A stretch of 64,000 nt of DNA from Spartobacteria bacterium (GCA_947471565.1 CANIVT010000008.1:39498-103497), one strand, 5' to 3'; counted from the first letter of the stretch, positions 16,720-27,113 are shown. Made by a program: numbers and translations. The notes: generated by a model from the sequence alone, not told the origin.

Positions 16720-18942
16720 ATGAATCCCCCATCGGTTATGGCATCATCCCTCCCTCCGGAGGATCTTTACCCGCTCATCGAGTGCCGCCATAGCGACCCG
16801 CACCGCGTTCTTGGTGTGCGTCCTAGAATACAGGGGGGGAGTGTTGTACGGGTTTTCCAGCCAGAAGCCATATCGGTCTCCATGCTCCTTGCCGACGGGA
16901 GGCGCCTCCCTCTGACCAAGGTTCATGCCTCTGGTATTTTTGAGTCCTGCTCTGAAGGGGTTCTTCCATCAGGCCCCTGTGATTACACGATCGAGGCTGT
17001 TTTCGGAAACGGGATCAATGCTGCATGGAGCGATCCGTATGCTTTTCCTCCGACCTTGGGTGAAGTGGATCTTTACTTGCTAGGTCAAGGGGAACACCTC
17101 GAAGCCTACCGCGTTCTGGGAGCCCATCTCCGGACGCTCGAGGGAATCCAAGGCACATCCTTTGCGGTTTGGGCTCCCAATGCGCAGCGAGTGAGCGTCG
17201 TGGGCGATTTCAACTTCTGGGATGGCCGTGCTCACATGATGCGACGTCTTGGTGGATCGGGGATTTGGGAGATCTTCATTCCCGGCGTGGATGAGGGGGA
17301 TCATTACAAATTTGAGATCCGTGGACCTCAGGGCGACGTATTCCTCAAGACCGATCCCTTCGGCTTCTTTGCGCAGCACGACCTGCGCACCGCCTGCCTG
17401 GTCACCGATCTGGGTCGCTATGCTTGGAGCGACGGAGACTGGATGGAGAGACGCTCTCAGCGGAATGCTTATGCCGAGCCGATGTCGGTCTACGAGGTGC
17501 ATCTCGGCTCCTGGAGGCGGAGACCGGAGGAGAAGGACCGGCCGTTGAGCTATCTTGAGTTGGCCGAGGAGTTGGTGGCCTATGTCACGGAAATGGGGTT
17601 CACCCATGTGGAGCTTCTGCCTGTGATGGAGCACCCCTTCGATGGGTCGTGGGGCTATCAGGTCGTGAATTTCTTCGCACCCAGTAGCCGGTTCGGAACG
17701 CCCGATGAATTCCGCCACCTCATCGACGCTCTACACCGAGCGGGGATCGGCGTGATTCTGGACTGGGTGCCGGGACATTTCCCCAAGGATGCTCACGGAC
17801 TGGCGCGCTTCGATGGTACTTCTCTGTATGAGCATGAGGATCCTCGGCTTGGTGAGCATCGTGACTGGGGAACGCTGATCTTCAACTATGGGCGCAACGA
17901 GGTGCGGAATTTTCTGATCGCAAACGCACTCTTCTGGCTCGACCAATATCATATCGACGGCCTGCGCGTGGATGCGGTCGCCTCGATGCTCTATCTCGAC
18001 TATTCGCGCAACGCAGGGGAGTGGGTGCCGAACCGTTTCGGAGGCAGGGAGAATCTTGAGGCGATCGAGTTCCTGAAGGCCTTCAATACGGCTTGCTACG
18101 CCCGTCATCCGGGGGTCATGACGATCGCCGAGGAGTCGACTGCTTGGCCTGGTGTCTCCAAGCCTATCTATGAGGGAGGCCTCGGATTCGGCTTTAAGTG
18201 GAACATGGGATGGATGAACGATTCGCTCCGATATATCGCGCGGGAACCGATTCACCGCAGGCATCATCAGGGCGAGATCACTTTCTCCATGCTCTATGCC
18301 TACCATGAGCATTTCATCCTCGTGCTCAGCCACGACGAAGTGGTGCATGGCAAGGGATCTCTCCTCAACAAGATGCCTGGCGATGACTGGCAGAAGGCGG
18401 CAAATCTCCGGATGTTCCTGAGTTGGATGTGGACGCACCCCGGGAAGAAACTTCTCTTTCAGGGCGGGGAACTCGGCCAGTGGACTGAGTGGAACCACGA
18501 CCGGAGCATCGACTGGCATTTGGTGGAGCAACAGCCTCATACGGGTATCCAATGTCTGGTTCGGAGGCTGAATGAACTCTACCGATCAGAACCGGCACTC
18601 TCGGTGCTCGATGATCGCCCCGAGGGATTTGAGTGGGTCGATTTCCGCGACGCGGACAACACGGTCTGGTCCTTTCTGAGAAAGGCTCCCGCCGACAGTG
18701 GAGCAAAGGACATTCTGGTGATTGTGAATGCAACCCCAGTGCCGCGGGATGGCTACAGGATCGGGGTGCCGGAATGCGGGCTGGCTTGCATCATCCTGAA
18801 TTCCGATGATTCCGAATTCTGGGGGAGCGGTTATTTGGATCGCCGTGAGATGCCAGTCGATGCACATCCGATTCATGCTCGGCCATGTTCCATCAGCCTC
18901 GATCTCCCCCCGCTTTCCGTCGTCATCCTGCGACTCGAATAA
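16720..18942 (+). CDS. glgB: 1,4-alpha-glucan branching enzyme
   Basis: GlgB makes the alpha-1,6 branches of glycogen in the cytoplasm. The 740-residue protein has an N-terminal branching-enzyme domain (about 10-110), a CBM48 domain (about 145-225) and a GH13 barrel. Catalytic residues are visible: nucleophile D418 in GLRVDAVASM, acid/base E471 in IAEESTAW, and the HDE motif at H538-D539 in LSHDEVVHGKGS. Length is normal. A second in-frame ATG at 16738 could be the start. No other glycogen gene is adjacent. Confidence 0.96.
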   Translation: MNPPSVMASSLPPEDLYPLIECRHSDPHRVLGVRPRIQGGSVVRVFQPEAISVSMLLADGRRLPLTKVHASGIFESCSEGVLPSGPCDYTIEAVFGNGINAAWSDPYAFPPTLGEVDLYLLGQGEHLEAYRVLGAHLRTLEGIQGTSFAVWAPNAQRVSVVGDFNFWDGRAHMMRRLGGSGIWEIFIPGVDEGDHYKFEIRGPQGDVFLKTDPFGFFAQHDLRTACLVTDLGRYAWSDGDWMERRSQRNAYAEPMSVYEVHLGSWRRRPEEKDRPLSYLELAEELVAYVTEMGFTHVELLPVMEHPFDGSWGYQVVNFFAPSSRFGTPDEFRHLIDALHRAGIGVILDWVPGHFPKDAHGLARFDGTSLYEHEDPRLGEHRDWGTLIFNYGRNEVRNFLIANALFWLDQYHIDGLRVDAVASMLYLDYSRNAGEWVPNRFGGRENLEAIEFLKAFNTACYARHPGVMTIAEESTAWPGVSKPIYEGGLGFGFKWNMGWMNDSLRYIAREPIHRRHHQGEITFSMLYAYHEHFILVLSHDEVVHGKGSLLNKMPGDDWQKAANLRMFLSWMWTHPGKKLLFQGGELGQWTEWNHDRSIDWHLVEQQPHTGIQCLVRRLNELYRSEPALSVLDDRPEGFEWVDFRDADNTVWSFLRKAPADSGAKDILVIVNATPVPRDGYRIGVPECGLACIILNSDDSEFWGSGYLDRREMPVDAHPIHARPCSISLDLPPLSVVILRLE

Positions 18943-18969
18943 AAAATTGGTCCGCTTCCAAAAGAGAGC

Positions 18970-18998
18970 TTGACCCAATAAAAACGCGGCTCCATCTT
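18970..18998 (+). promoter_or_regulatory. Possible sigma-70 promoter for the pseudopilin gene
   Basis: TTGACC at 18970-18975, a 17-base spacer and CATCTT at 18993-18998 form a weak promoter-like pair between glgB and the pseudopilin gene. The region just downstream is an A/C-rich leader without Shine-Dalgarno up to the ATG at 19052. The -10 match is only three of six, so the call is tentative. Confidence 0.3.
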
Positions 18999-19051
18999 GC
19001 GCCAACTAGGAATCCACCCCAACAATCCCAACTCAACAACCCACAAACCCC

Positions 19052-19636
19052 ATGAAAACACTCAAGACCCTCCGCAGCAAATTTGCCGCGTTCACCCTCA
19101 TCGAGTTGCTCGTCGTGATCTCGATCATCGCGGTTCTCGCCTCCCTCGCGCTTCCTGCTGTTACTGGAGCATTGACTAAAGGCCAGATCACACAGACCAC
19201 CAGTAATTATCGCCAGTTGTATGTGCTTACACAGGCAGCGTCTCTTGATTCTCAGCAGGGCGGAGGTCCGGGTGCATTTCCAGGGGATCTTAGCGGCAGC
19301 GGAGCGAACTGGTCTAACGCGCTTACATCCAATAACGCTTATTGTTCCTCAAATACCTTTGCTAACCTTTATAATGTGAAAGGAACTAGCTCCAATTCAC
19401 TCTACTGGAACGTTAGCTCCTCCTCTGAACCAAATTCTGTTTTTATCACCGTTAAGGGAGTAACTGGATCTTCAAACAGCATCAGTTATGATGGCACGGG
19501 TCCTTACCTTGCCAAGGGAGGTGCAGTGGTAACTGTTGGCGGTTCCGCAGTCAGTTTTATTAGTGCAAATTCGGCAGTATTGACAAACGGATCAGTGACT
19601 GGTGGAACCAACACTGCAGGGCTAAGTTCCTTCTAA
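19052..19636 (+). CDS. Type IV pilin-like/pseudopilin protein
   Basis: The 194-residue protein has a class III signal: a short basic leader (MKTLKTLRSKFAA) followed by FTLIELLVVISIIAVLASLA with the conserved glutamate at position 5 after the predicted prepilin peptidase cut. The rest is a Ser/Gly/Asn/Thr-rich domain of about 150 residues with little resemblance to other proteins I know. Codon use changes inside the gene: from about 19190 on it is visibly richer in A and T than its neighbours. No pilus assembly gene is near, which is normal for these single genes in Verrucomicrobiota. A structural or surface role is likely but unproven. Confidence 0.85.
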   Translation: MKTLKTLRSKFAAFTLIELLVVISIIAVLASLALPAVTGALTKGQITQTTSNYRQLYVLTQAASLDSQQGGGPGAFPGDLSGSGANWSNALTSNNAYCSSNTFANLYNVKGTSSNSLYWNVSSSSEPNSVFITVKGVTGSSNSISYDGTGPYLAKGGAVVTVGGSAVSFISANSAVLTNGSVTGGTNTAGLSSF

Positions 19637-19652
19637 ACTTTAATAAAATAAG

Positions 19653-19681
19653 AAAAAGGGGGGCTATTGCCCCCCTTTTTT
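19653..19681 (+). terminator. Intrinsic terminator after the pseudopilin gene
   Basis: A strong stem (GGGGGGC at 19658-19664, loop TATT, GCCCCCC at 19669-19675) is flanked by five A residues before and six T residues after, which extends the stem and gives the T run. It lies 16 bases after the stop codon. Confidence 0.93.
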
Positions 19682-19729
19682 GTCTCTCGACACTATTACC
19701 TTTTTTCGGCAATTATTAGCATTTGCCCC

Positions 19730-21526
19730 ATGCCCTCGAAACTCACGTCCAAGAAAGTGAAAAAAACCAAGTCCTCTGGGAAATCTCTCTTTTCAGAGAG
19801 AGGTCCTGTTATGAACGGGGCGGAGATTTTGGTAGCCTCTCTGGAACGTGAGGGCGTGGAGTATATCTTTGCTTATCCTGGCGGGTGCTCAATGCCTCTT
19901 CACCAGGCACTGACCAAGTCCAAGAAGATCCGCACGATCCTGCCACGACATGAGCAGGGAGGAGGCTTTGCTGCCGAGGGGTATGCCCGCGTGACAGGTC
20001 GGGCTGGAGTTTGCATGGCGACCTCGGGTCCCGGGGCCACCAATCTTGTGACATGTATCGCCGACGCCTACATGGATTCGGTACCGCTCGTGGCGATCAC
20101 GGGTCAGGTCCCCCAAGAGATGATTGGACGCGGCGCATTCCAAGAGACCGACTTTTTCGGCATCACGCTTCCGATCGTGAAGCACAGCTACCTTGTCTGG
20201 GACATCAACGACATTCCCCGCATCATCAAGGAGGCGTTTCACATCGCCCAGAGCGGTCGTCCCGGGCCGGTCCTGATCGACATTCCCAAGAATATCCAGA
20301 ACCAGACTGCCCAACCGGTCTTCCCCAAGAGCATCACGCTCAAAGGATATAACCCGGTACGCCGTGCCGACGAGGTGGCCCTGCAGGAGATGCTCGGCCT
20401 GATTGCCACGGCAAAACGGCCAATGATCTACTGCGGTGGCGGAGTGCTGAGCGCCGAGGCCTCTGCGGAGCTCCGCGAGTTCGCCGAGCGGACCCAGATT
20501 CCCGTGGCCACAACGCTCATGGGGATCGGCTGTTTCCCCGAGACTCACCCCCTGTCGCTGAAGTGGCTCGGGATGCACGGCACCGTTTACGCCAACAATG
20601 CCGTGAACGAGGCCGATTTGTTGCTGGCCATCGGAGTGCGCTTCGATGACCGCGTGACCGGCAAGGTGGAGAAATTCTGCGAGCATGGGACGATCGTTCA
20701 CATCGATATCGACAACTCCGAGATCAACAAGAACAAGTGGGTGAAGCTTCCCATCCTCGGCGATGTGAAGGATGCCCTGACGCGCCTCAATCGCGCGCTT
20801 GACCGATCGGGCAGCAAGCCCCTCGCCAAGGGGTACACCCGCTTCCCCGCTTGGTATCGCCAGATCGAAAAGTGGAAAAAGGAGCACCCGCTCCGCTATC
20901 AGGACACTCCTGACGCGATCCAACCTCAGCACGTCATCCAGTTGCTCTGCGAACTCACCAAGGGTGACGCCATCATCGCGACAGGTGTGGGCCAGCACCA
21001 GATGTGGGCTGCCCAGTTCTACAACTTTACCAAGCCACGCACCCTCGTCACCTCAGCAGGACTCGGCTCCATGGGATACGGTTATCCTGCTGCGATCGGA
21101 GCGAAGCTGGGGCGTCCCGACAAGCAGGTGATCGACATTGATGGTGACGGATCATTCCTCATGAATGTCCAGGAACTGGCCACCGCGCACATCGACGGGA
21201 TCGCCCCGAAGGTGATCATTCTCAACAACCAGCACCTTGGCATGGTCGTGCAGTGGGAGGATCGCTTCTACGACAGCAACCGCGGGCATACCTTCCTCGG
21301 TGATCCCAAGGATCTGACGCGCATCTATCCCGACTATCTCGGTATCTGCAAGGGATTCGGCGTTCCGGCCGAGAGGGTCATTCACAAAAAGGATCTCCGT
21401 GCGGCTCTCCAGCGCATGCTCGATTCCAAGGAGACCTATGTGCTCGATGTGATGACGCCCTATACCGAGCACGTGCTCCCGATGATCCCTTCCGGAAAGA
21501 CCTACAAGGATATCATTACGGAGTGA
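19730..21526 (+). CDS. ilvB: Acetolactate synthase large subunit
   Basis: This ThDP enzyme makes acetolactate or acetohydroxybutyrate, the first common step to valine, leucine and isoleucine. The 598-residue protein has the ThDP-activating glutamate in [17 protein letters not shown], the FAD-linked middle domain and the ThDP/Mg motif [16 protein letters not shown] near residue 474. The ATG at 19730 is chosen because the longer frame starts inside the preceding terminator. The N-terminal 35 residues are a lysine/serine-rich extension before the core at [12 protein letters not shown]. The regulatory subunit gene ilvN is not adjacent. Confidence 0.94.
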   Translation: MPSKLTSKKVKKTKSSGKSLFSERGPVMNGAEILVASLEREGVEYIFAYPGGCSMPLHQALTKSKKIRTILPRHEQGGGFAAEGYARVTGRAGVCMATSGPGATNLVTCIADAYMDSVPLVAITGQVPQEMIGRGAFQETDFFGITLPIVKHSYLVWDINDIPRIIKEAFHIAQSGRPGPVLIDIPKNIQNQTAQPVFPKSITLKGYNPVRRADEVALQEMLGLIATAKRPMIYCGGGVLSAEASAELREFAERTQIPVATTLMGIGCFPETHPLSLKWLGMHGTVYANNAVNEADLLLAIGVRFDDRVTGKVEKFCEHGTIVHIDIDNSEINKNKWVKLPILGDVKDALTRLNRALDRSGSKPLAKGYTRFPAWYRQIEKWKKEHPLRYQDTPDAIQPQHVIQLLCELTKGDAIIATGVGQHQMWAAQFYNFTKPRTLVTSAGLGSMGYGYPAAIGAKLGRPDKQVIDIDGDGSFLMNVQELATAHIDGIAPKVIILNNQHLGMVVQWEDRFYDSNRGHTFLGDPKDLTRIYPDYLGICKGFGVPAERVIHKKDLRAALQRMLDSKETYVLDVMTPYTEHVLPMIPSGKTYKDIITE

Positions 21527-21550
21527 GGTTACAGCATTGCTGCAACCTCA

Positions 21551-21697
21551 CGGGCTGAAGGGTGATGGACTGAAGACTGAAGGATTGAAGCGAGTTCAGT
21601 AGAATGGTTTTGCATGGTCAGGTTTTGGCTTCATGGGTGTATTTGCTCGGTTAAGATGCAGACCTAACAGTCTTCAGCCTTCAGTCTAAACACCTCG
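21551..21697 (+). repeat. Intergenic repeat element E3, inverted arms
   Basis: The left arm (about 21568-21590) reads GACTGAAGACTGAAGGATTG and the right arm (21663-21696) contains CAGTCTTCAGCCTTCAGTC; they are imperfect reverse complements separated by about 70 bases. The right arm is the best match to the right arm of E4 (36812-36843) and to E2. It ends 7 bases before the priA start codon. Confidence 0.65.
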
Positions 21698-21703
21698 TCT
21701 GCC

Positions 21704-23947
21704 ATGCCCAACTTCGTTCGCGTTCTGGTTGACCGCTCCGAGGGGCAGGAACTCGACTACTCAGTGCCGGAGTCTTTCCGTGGGGATGTCACCGTCGGTT
21801 CAAGGGTGATCATCCCGATGCGCGGGCGCCGTGCAATCGGGACGGTTCTTGAATTGCTGGATCACTCTGGGGTCCCGGGAATCAAGCCGATCGAGTCTAT
21901 TATTGAGCCGGAGGCTTCCGCATCACCAGCCCTGATGCGGTTGGGACGTTGGATAGCCGATTACTACTGCGCACCGCTTGCCTCGGTGATGAGAAGTATC
22001 CTGCCTCCTACGATTCGAGGTGAAAAAATTACGGGTAAAAAGATCCGGATGGCCGGGTTGGTGAAAAAGCCCTCGGCCGAAGAGATGAATCACATCCTCA
22101 AAAAGGCACCCAAGCAGGGAGCCTTACTTCGTGCCCTTGCCGACTCTTCCGACCGCATTTCCGTTGCTGACCTACTCGCTTCCTCGGGAGCTTCCGAAGC
22201 CTCGTTGCGATCGCTTATCAGCTCCGGATGGGTGGACCTGAAGGAGAAAAGGGTAGTCTCTTTGGGGAGTTCGGGAGCCGCCGTTCTGCCGGGAAAAATC
22301 CCCGAACTCAATCCCGATCAGCATTGTGTGGTGGAGGAATTACTCGACGCTGTCGCGCAGGGTGGGGGCAAGAAGGCAATGATGCCCTTTCTCCTTCATG
22401 GGGTCACGGGCAGTGGAAAGACGGAGGTTTATCTCCGACTTCTTGCCAAGGTTCTTGAATCTGGAAAGAGCGCGATCGTGCTGGTGCCGGAGATTTCACT
22501 CACCCCACAGACGGTGGAACGGTTTCGTTCGCGATTCGATCATGCCGGGGGAGGAGGAGTCGGGGTAGCCGTTCTGCACAGCCATCTTACGGAGGCAGAG
22601 CGCCGCGAGGAATGGCTCCGCCTGCAACGGGGTGAAGCGAGGATTGCCATCGGGGCTAGGAGTGCCGTTTTTGCCCCATTGGCGAACCTGGGACTCATCA
22701 TCGTCGATGAGGAGCATGAGAACACCTACAAGCAGGAGGAGACTCCGCGCTATCATGCCCGCGACGTCGCCGTGATGAGGGCAAAACTAGAGGAATGCCC
22801 GGTGCTGCTGGGTAGTGCCACCCCGTCGATCGAGAGCTATCGCAACGCCGTGAGCAGCAAATACCGTCTACTCGAACTGCCACGACGCGCCGACGGTCAG
22901 GTAATGCCCCTGATCCGGGTGGTTGATCTTCGCCTCCAGGGAAAGCGGGCGAAGTCGGATGGCGGGCTCTCCGCCCCGCTCCAGATGGCGATCACCCGTC
23001 GTCTCGAACTCGATCAGCAGACGATCCTCTTCCTGAACAGGCGAGGGTTCGCCACCTCGATGCTCTGCGAGCCATGCGGTTATGTCTGCAAGTGTCCCAA
23101 CTGTAGTCTCGCCATGACGTTCCATCGCGCTGCAGAGCGTCTGGCCTGCCACCTTTGTGGTCATTCGGCCGTCCCCCCCTCACGATGCCCTGAGTGCGGC
23201 GATCCCGGCATCCGTCACTCCGGGATAGGTACCCAGCGTGTGGAGGAGTCGATCCAAAAGAGCTTCCCAAAAGCCAGGATTGCCCGGATGGATGCTGACA
23301 CAATGACCCGTCGCGGTTCCTATGAGGAGGTCCTGGGAAAATTTCGCGCCCGCCAGATCGACATTCTGGTGGGTACCCAGATGATCGCCAAGGGACTTGA
23401 TTTTCCGAATGTCACCCTTGTGGGGATCATCAATGCCGACATAGGCCTTCATTCCCCTGATTTCAGGGCCGGCGAGAGGACTTTCCAACTGCTGACTCAG
23501 GTAGCGGGGCGTGCGGGACGGGGCGAGACCGAGGGAGAGGTGATCGTCCAGACATTTTCGCCGGGGAGTCCCTCTCTCCAGCATGCGAGGCATCATGATT
23601 TTGCAGGTTTCTATGAGCAGGAGATTTCGTTTCGAGAGGCCTTCCGGCATCCCCCCTTCTCCCGGATGCTGTTGGTGAGGATCCGGAGTATTTCTTTGGA
23701 AAAAGCCTCCCGGACGGCATCCATGGCCTCTGCCTGGCTTAGGAAACACGCCCCCGCCTCGGTCGAGGTTTCCGAGGCCGCACCCGCACCCCTGGAGAAA
23801 TCACACGGGCAATATCGCTACCATATCATTCTCAAGGCCTCCTCGGGAGTTGTCCTGGGGCGCTTGGGCCGCGACTTGATCAGCCTCTTCACGATTCCCG
23901 AGGAGGTGGTGATGACCCTGGATGTGGATCCCTACTCCATGATGTGA
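21704..23947 (+). CDS. priA: Primosomal protein N', replication restart helicase
   Basis: PriA binds stalled replication forks and reloads the replicative helicase. The 747-residue protein has an N-terminal DNA-binding domain, Walker A GVTGSGKTEVYL near residue 235, the DEAH-type box VDEEHENTYKQ near 334, helicase motifs including FLNRRGFATSM, and eight cysteines of the two zinc sites between about residues 450 and 505 (CEPCGYVCKCPNC, then CHLCG and CPEC). Length is normal. The next gene starts 49 bases after its stop. Confidence 0.96.
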   Translation: MPNFVRVLVDRSEGQELDYSVPESFRGDVTVGSRVIIPMRGRRAIGTVLELLDHSGVPGIKPIESIIEPEASASPALMRLGRWIADYYCAPLASVMRSILPPTIRGEKITGKKIRMAGLVKKPSAEEMNHILKKAPKQGALLRALADSSDRISVADLLASSGASEASLRSLISSGWVDLKEKRVVSLGSSGAAVLPGKIPELNPDQHCVVEELLDAVAQGGGKKAMMPFLLHGVTGSGKTEVYLRLLAKVLESGKSAIVLVPEISLTPQTVERFRSRFDHAGGGGVGVAVLHSHLTEAERREEWLRLQRGEARIAIGARSAVFAPLANLGLIIVDEEHENTYKQEETPRYHARDVAVMRAKLEECPVLLGSATPSIESYRNAVSSKYRLLELPRRADGQVMPLIRVVDLRLQGKRAKSDGGLSAPLQMAITRRLELDQQTILFLNRRGFATSMLCEPCGYVCKCPNCSLAMTFHRAAERLACHLCGHSAVPPSRCPECGDPGIRHSGIGTQRVEESIQKSFPKARIARMDADTMTRRGSYEEVLGKFRARQIDILVGTQMIAKGLDFPNVTLVGIINADIGLHSPDFRAGERTFQLLTQVAGRAGRGETEGEVIVQTFSPGSPSLQHARHHDFAGFYEQEISFREAFRHPPFSRMLLVRIRSISLEKASRTASMASAWLRKHAPASVEVSEAAPAPLEKSHGQYRYHIILKASSGVVLGRLGRDLISLFTIPEEVVMTLDVDPYSMM

Positions 23948-23996
23948 AGTCTTTCCGTCGCTTTACACCGCCGCCCGCAACCTTGAAGGTGATCTT

Positions 23997-26459
23997 GTGA
24001 AAGGACTGATCAAAGTCACGCCGCGCCGTCTGCGCGTCCAGGTGAGAACGCTCCGCGACAAGGTCGAGGATGCAATGCGCTGGCTTGCCGCATGGATATT
24101 CGGTCTGGCGTTCCTTCTTCTGGTGGCGGGAATTCCCACGCTGCTTTTTATCACCTCGACCGCGGGACTCGGCAGCGCCGTGAGATTCCGCGCGGAATCA
24201 CTTTTGGGTGGAAAAAACTACGAGGTGCACCTGCAGAAGGTTCTCTTCAACCCGACACGGGGATTTCTTCTCGAGGGCATGCAGGTTTATGACAGGTCCC
24301 CCGACCGGCGTCTGGTTGTCTCGGCCAACAGGATCGCGGTATCCATGAACATGGATTCCTTGATCCGGGGAACGCCCCGGATTGAGAGGATCTACCTTCG
24401 CGACGCCACGCTGGATATTCCCCTAGGCGCAGGTTCGGAACCGCGCCTGAGGTTGGACCGTGTCAGGGGACTCATCCTCTGCCCTGCGGACCAGTTTCGC
24501 GTGCAGGAGGCGTCATTTGAAATCGTCGGGATCAGGGTTTCGATGACCGGCACCTTCTTGAATCCCAAGAAATTCGCTCCTCGGCCGGTTGCAAACGGAA
24601 ATCCGGGAAATACCACCAAGACTATTGATGCCATTCAGAAAGTAATGAATCAGATCATCTGGACCGGGGGACATCCCGTTCTCACGATCGAGGCGGGAGG
24701 AGATCTTGCCGATGTGGAAACCCTGCGGGCGAAGCGAATCGATTTCGAGGCTGCGGGTGGGAACTGGAACACGTTCTCCCTACGCAAGGTTTCCCTGCAG
24801 GCATCGTATGCCGAGAGAATCCTGAGAGTCGAAAAATTAGAGACTGAGGATCGGATGGGTCTCCTGCAGGCGGCTGGGGAAGCTGATTTTCGTGGAAACA
24901 AAGCCTCCCTCGAATTCGCAGGTGGCTTCGATCCCACTCCGATTCCTGAGTTACTTCTTGGGCGCGACAAGGGACATGGATGGAGTTTTTCCGATCCCGT
25001 CAGGATCAACGGATCCGCATCCGTCGACTGGTCCTCCGGAAAACCGCTGGCCAGCGGTACCGCTCAGTTCTCCGTGCAAGGGATCCGGAGTCACGGGATC
25101 CTCCTCGGGGAATGCTCCGGGGGCGTCGCTTGCAGGGAGGGAAAAATCCTTCTGCGAGATCTGCATCTTGCCGGTGATCCTGGAAACCTCCTGGTCGACC
25201 TGATGATCGCGCCGGGTGACAACCGGATCCGACTCGATGCCTCGCTCTTTCCCGCAAAGCTCGCCCCGTTGGCTACAGGCCAGGCGGCCGAGTCACTCTC
25301 GGCGATGGACTTCAAGGATCCTCTACGGCTGAGCTTTGAGGGGGTAATGCCCGGCAAGGATCCTCTGGAACTCAAGGGAAGCGGTTCCCTTTCGCTGGGA
25401 TCAGCATCGATGAGGGGTGCCCCGATTGAGGAACTTTCCGCGCGACTCGAGGTGTCTGGCGGCGCTGTGGATTTCCGGGACATTTTGGTGCGGATGGGCG
25501 GGGGAGCGGGACGCGGAGAGTTCGTCTACGATTACCGCAACTGGGAGGGGCGTTTCCCGGATGTGCGCACGACGCTGGATCCCGTCAAAGTGATGACGTG
25601 GATCGATCCCCGGATTGCCGAAGGACTCAAACCCTATCGGTTTAACAAGCCTCCGGAGACAAGGCTCACGGGCAAAGTCGGCCTCAAGAACCCTGAGAAA
25701 AACGATCTCAGGATCGCCATCAAATCCCCGTCCGGCATGGGCTACACCCTGATCGGGAAAGACCTTTCCTTCGGAGCCATCTCGGGAACAGTTCTTCTGA
25801 AAGGCCAGAAACTCCTCATCGACATTCCAACCGCCCGCCTTTTGGATGGTCAGGTTTCCTTCAAGGGGGATGTCTCCGTGCTCCCCGGGGATGCCCGCTA
25901 TGGGGCCTCCGTGCATCTGGAAAGGGTTGATTTCCGCGACCTGACCAAGCTCTATTTCGGCTATGATGAATCCGGGGGGAGCATCACGGCCGACTATGCG
26001 TTCCGGACGATCGGCGGTGATGATCTGGCGATGACCGGCAACGGGAATCTTCTCATCCAGGACGGAAACGTGCTGGCGATGCCGGTCCTGGGGCCACTCT
26101 CCCTACTGATGGGGGAAGTGATTCCGGGCCTCGGTTACCAGACGGCGCGCGAGGCCACGGCCGACTTCTCCGTGGAAAACGGCGTTATCACGACGCGTGA
26201 TCTCCTCATCAAGGGCAAGGGCTTCAGCATGATCGGCAATGGAGCGATCCATTATCTCGAGGACAAGATGGAGATGAACATCCGCCTCAATGCCCAAGGA
26301 TTACCCGGCTTGGTGTTGTTTCCTGTGAGCAAGATTTTCGAGTACGAGTCGGTGGGTTCGGCCAAGCATCCCAAATGGCGCCCCAAGCTACTTCCCAAGA
26401 TCGGTGGTGGCGCATCACCCACCCCGGTGCCCCAGTCTACGCCGCCTCCCGCACCCTGA
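23997..26459 (+). CDS. Large AsmA-like membrane-anchored protein
   Basis: The 820-residue protein has one N-terminal membrane segment (about residues 30-53) and a long periplasmic part made of repeating beta-rich segments. The C-terminal 200 residues, with GNGNLLIQDGNVLAMPVLGP and FSVENGVITTRDLLIKGKG, match the AsmA-like C-terminal pattern of proteins thought to carry phospholipids between membranes. A GTG start at 23997 with GAAGGTGAT before it fits MKGLIKVTPRR. It ends in a Pro/Thr-rich tail. It touches the convergent pgeF gene with no base between the stops. Lipid transport is inferred from family knowledge. Confidence 0.75.
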   Translation: MKGLIKVTPRRLRVQVRTLRDKVEDAMRWLAAWIFGLAFLLLVAGIPTLLFITSTAGLGSAVRFRAESLLGGKNYEVHLQKVLFNPTRGFLLEGMQVYDRSPDRRLVVSANRIAVSMNMDSLIRGTPRIERIYLRDATLDIPLGAGSEPRLRLDRVRGLILCPADQFRVQEASFEIVGIRVSMTGTFLNPKKFAPRPVANGNPGNTTKTIDAIQKVMNQIIWTGGHPVLTIEAGGDLADVETLRAKRIDFEAAGGNWNTFSLRKVSLQASYAERILRVEKLETEDRMGLLQAAGEADFRGNKASLEFAGGFDPTPIPELLLGRDKGHGWSFSDPVRINGSASVDWSSGKPLASGTAQFSVQGIRSHGILLGECSGGVACREGKILLRDLHLAGDPGNLLVDLMIAPGDNRIRLDASLFPAKLAPLATGQAAESLSAMDFKDPLRLSFEGVMPGKDPLELKGSGSLSLGSASMRGAPIEELSARLEVSGGAVDFRDILVRMGGGAGRGEFVYDYRNWEGRFPDVRTTLDPVKVMTWIDPRIAEGLKPYRFNKPPETRLTGKVGLKNPEKNDLRIAIKSPSGMGYTLIGKDLSFGAISGTVLLKGQKLLIDIPTARLLDGQVSFKGDVSVLPGDARYGASVHLERVDFRDLTKLYFGYDESGGSITADYAFRTIGGDDLAMTGNGNLLIQDGNVLAMPVLGPLSLLMGEVIPGLGYQTAREATADFSVENGVITTRDLLIKGKGFSMIGNGAIHYLEDKMEMNIRLNAQGLPGLVLFPVSKIFEYESVGSAKHPKWRPKLLPKIGGGASPTPVPQSTPPPAP

Positions 26460-27113
26460 TCAGGGTATCAGCGTGAGCGTTGCAAGCATCCTTCCTGTCA
26501 GTCCCTTCTCTCTTCGGTAGGAGTAGTAGTGCTCCGGATTACAGGCAGTGCAGACCCCTTCATCATGGATCTGGCGGATACCGGCATCCCGGGCTTGTCT
26601 GGCGATCTCCTTTGAAAAATCAACTTCGTAGCAGGGAGGGCGGATGCAGGGGCCGATGACGACTTCAAACTCATCGGCGGGTTTCCCCGTTTCCACAGTC
26701 AGGATACGGATGCCCTCGCGTGTGATGCCGAGTTCCGTTCCTTTTTTTCCGGAGTGCAGCAGAGCTCCCGCGCTGCCATCCCGTGCGACGATCCAGACGG
26801 GAGCGCAGTCGGCCACATAGATGCCGAGCGTCAGGCCACGCGTCATCGTGACCAGTCCGTCAGCTCCGGAAACAGGTTCTTCCCTGGGGGAATTGACGAT
26901 TGCGACGACGGAGCCATGAACCTGCTCGGCTGTGACGAGGTGGTGGTCTCCGGCTGCTGTCCGCAGTAGGTTCCGATGAAATGGCTCCAGTCTCGCCATT
27001 GCCTCCCCACGGGGAACCCTCACGTCAACTCCGGGAATCAACCCGATAAAATGTGCCCTGACTCCCGAAATGCCTAGGAGTGAGGAAATCGGCTTGAGTT
27101 GGTTCTGGCTCAA
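26460..27113 (-). CDS. pgeF: Peptidoglycan editing factor / multicopper oxidase-fold protein (YfiH family)
   Basis: The family removes wrongly built UDP-MurNAc-L-Ser type precursors and was formerly called laccase-domain protein. The 217-residue protein has the three metal/active-site segments: EQVHG near residue 63, YVADCAPVW near 99 and ALLHSGKKG near 117, followed by VIGPCIRPPCYEVD near 150. The usual HAGWRG is here HSGKKG, so the histidine is kept but the tryptophan is lost. It overlaps the TolC-type gene by 4 bases as the last gene of a marR-led unit. Confidence 0.85.
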   Translation of the reverse strand: MSQNQLKPISSLLGISGVRAHFIGLIPGVDVRVPRGEAMARLEPFHRNLLRTAAGDHHLVTAEQVHGSVVAIVNSPREEPVSGADGLVTMTRGLTLGIYVADCAPVWIVARDGSAGALLHSGKKGTELGITREGIRILTVETGKPADEFEVVIGPCIRPPCYEVDFSKEIARQARDAGIRQIHDEGVCTACNPEHYYSYRREKGLTGRMLATLTLIP

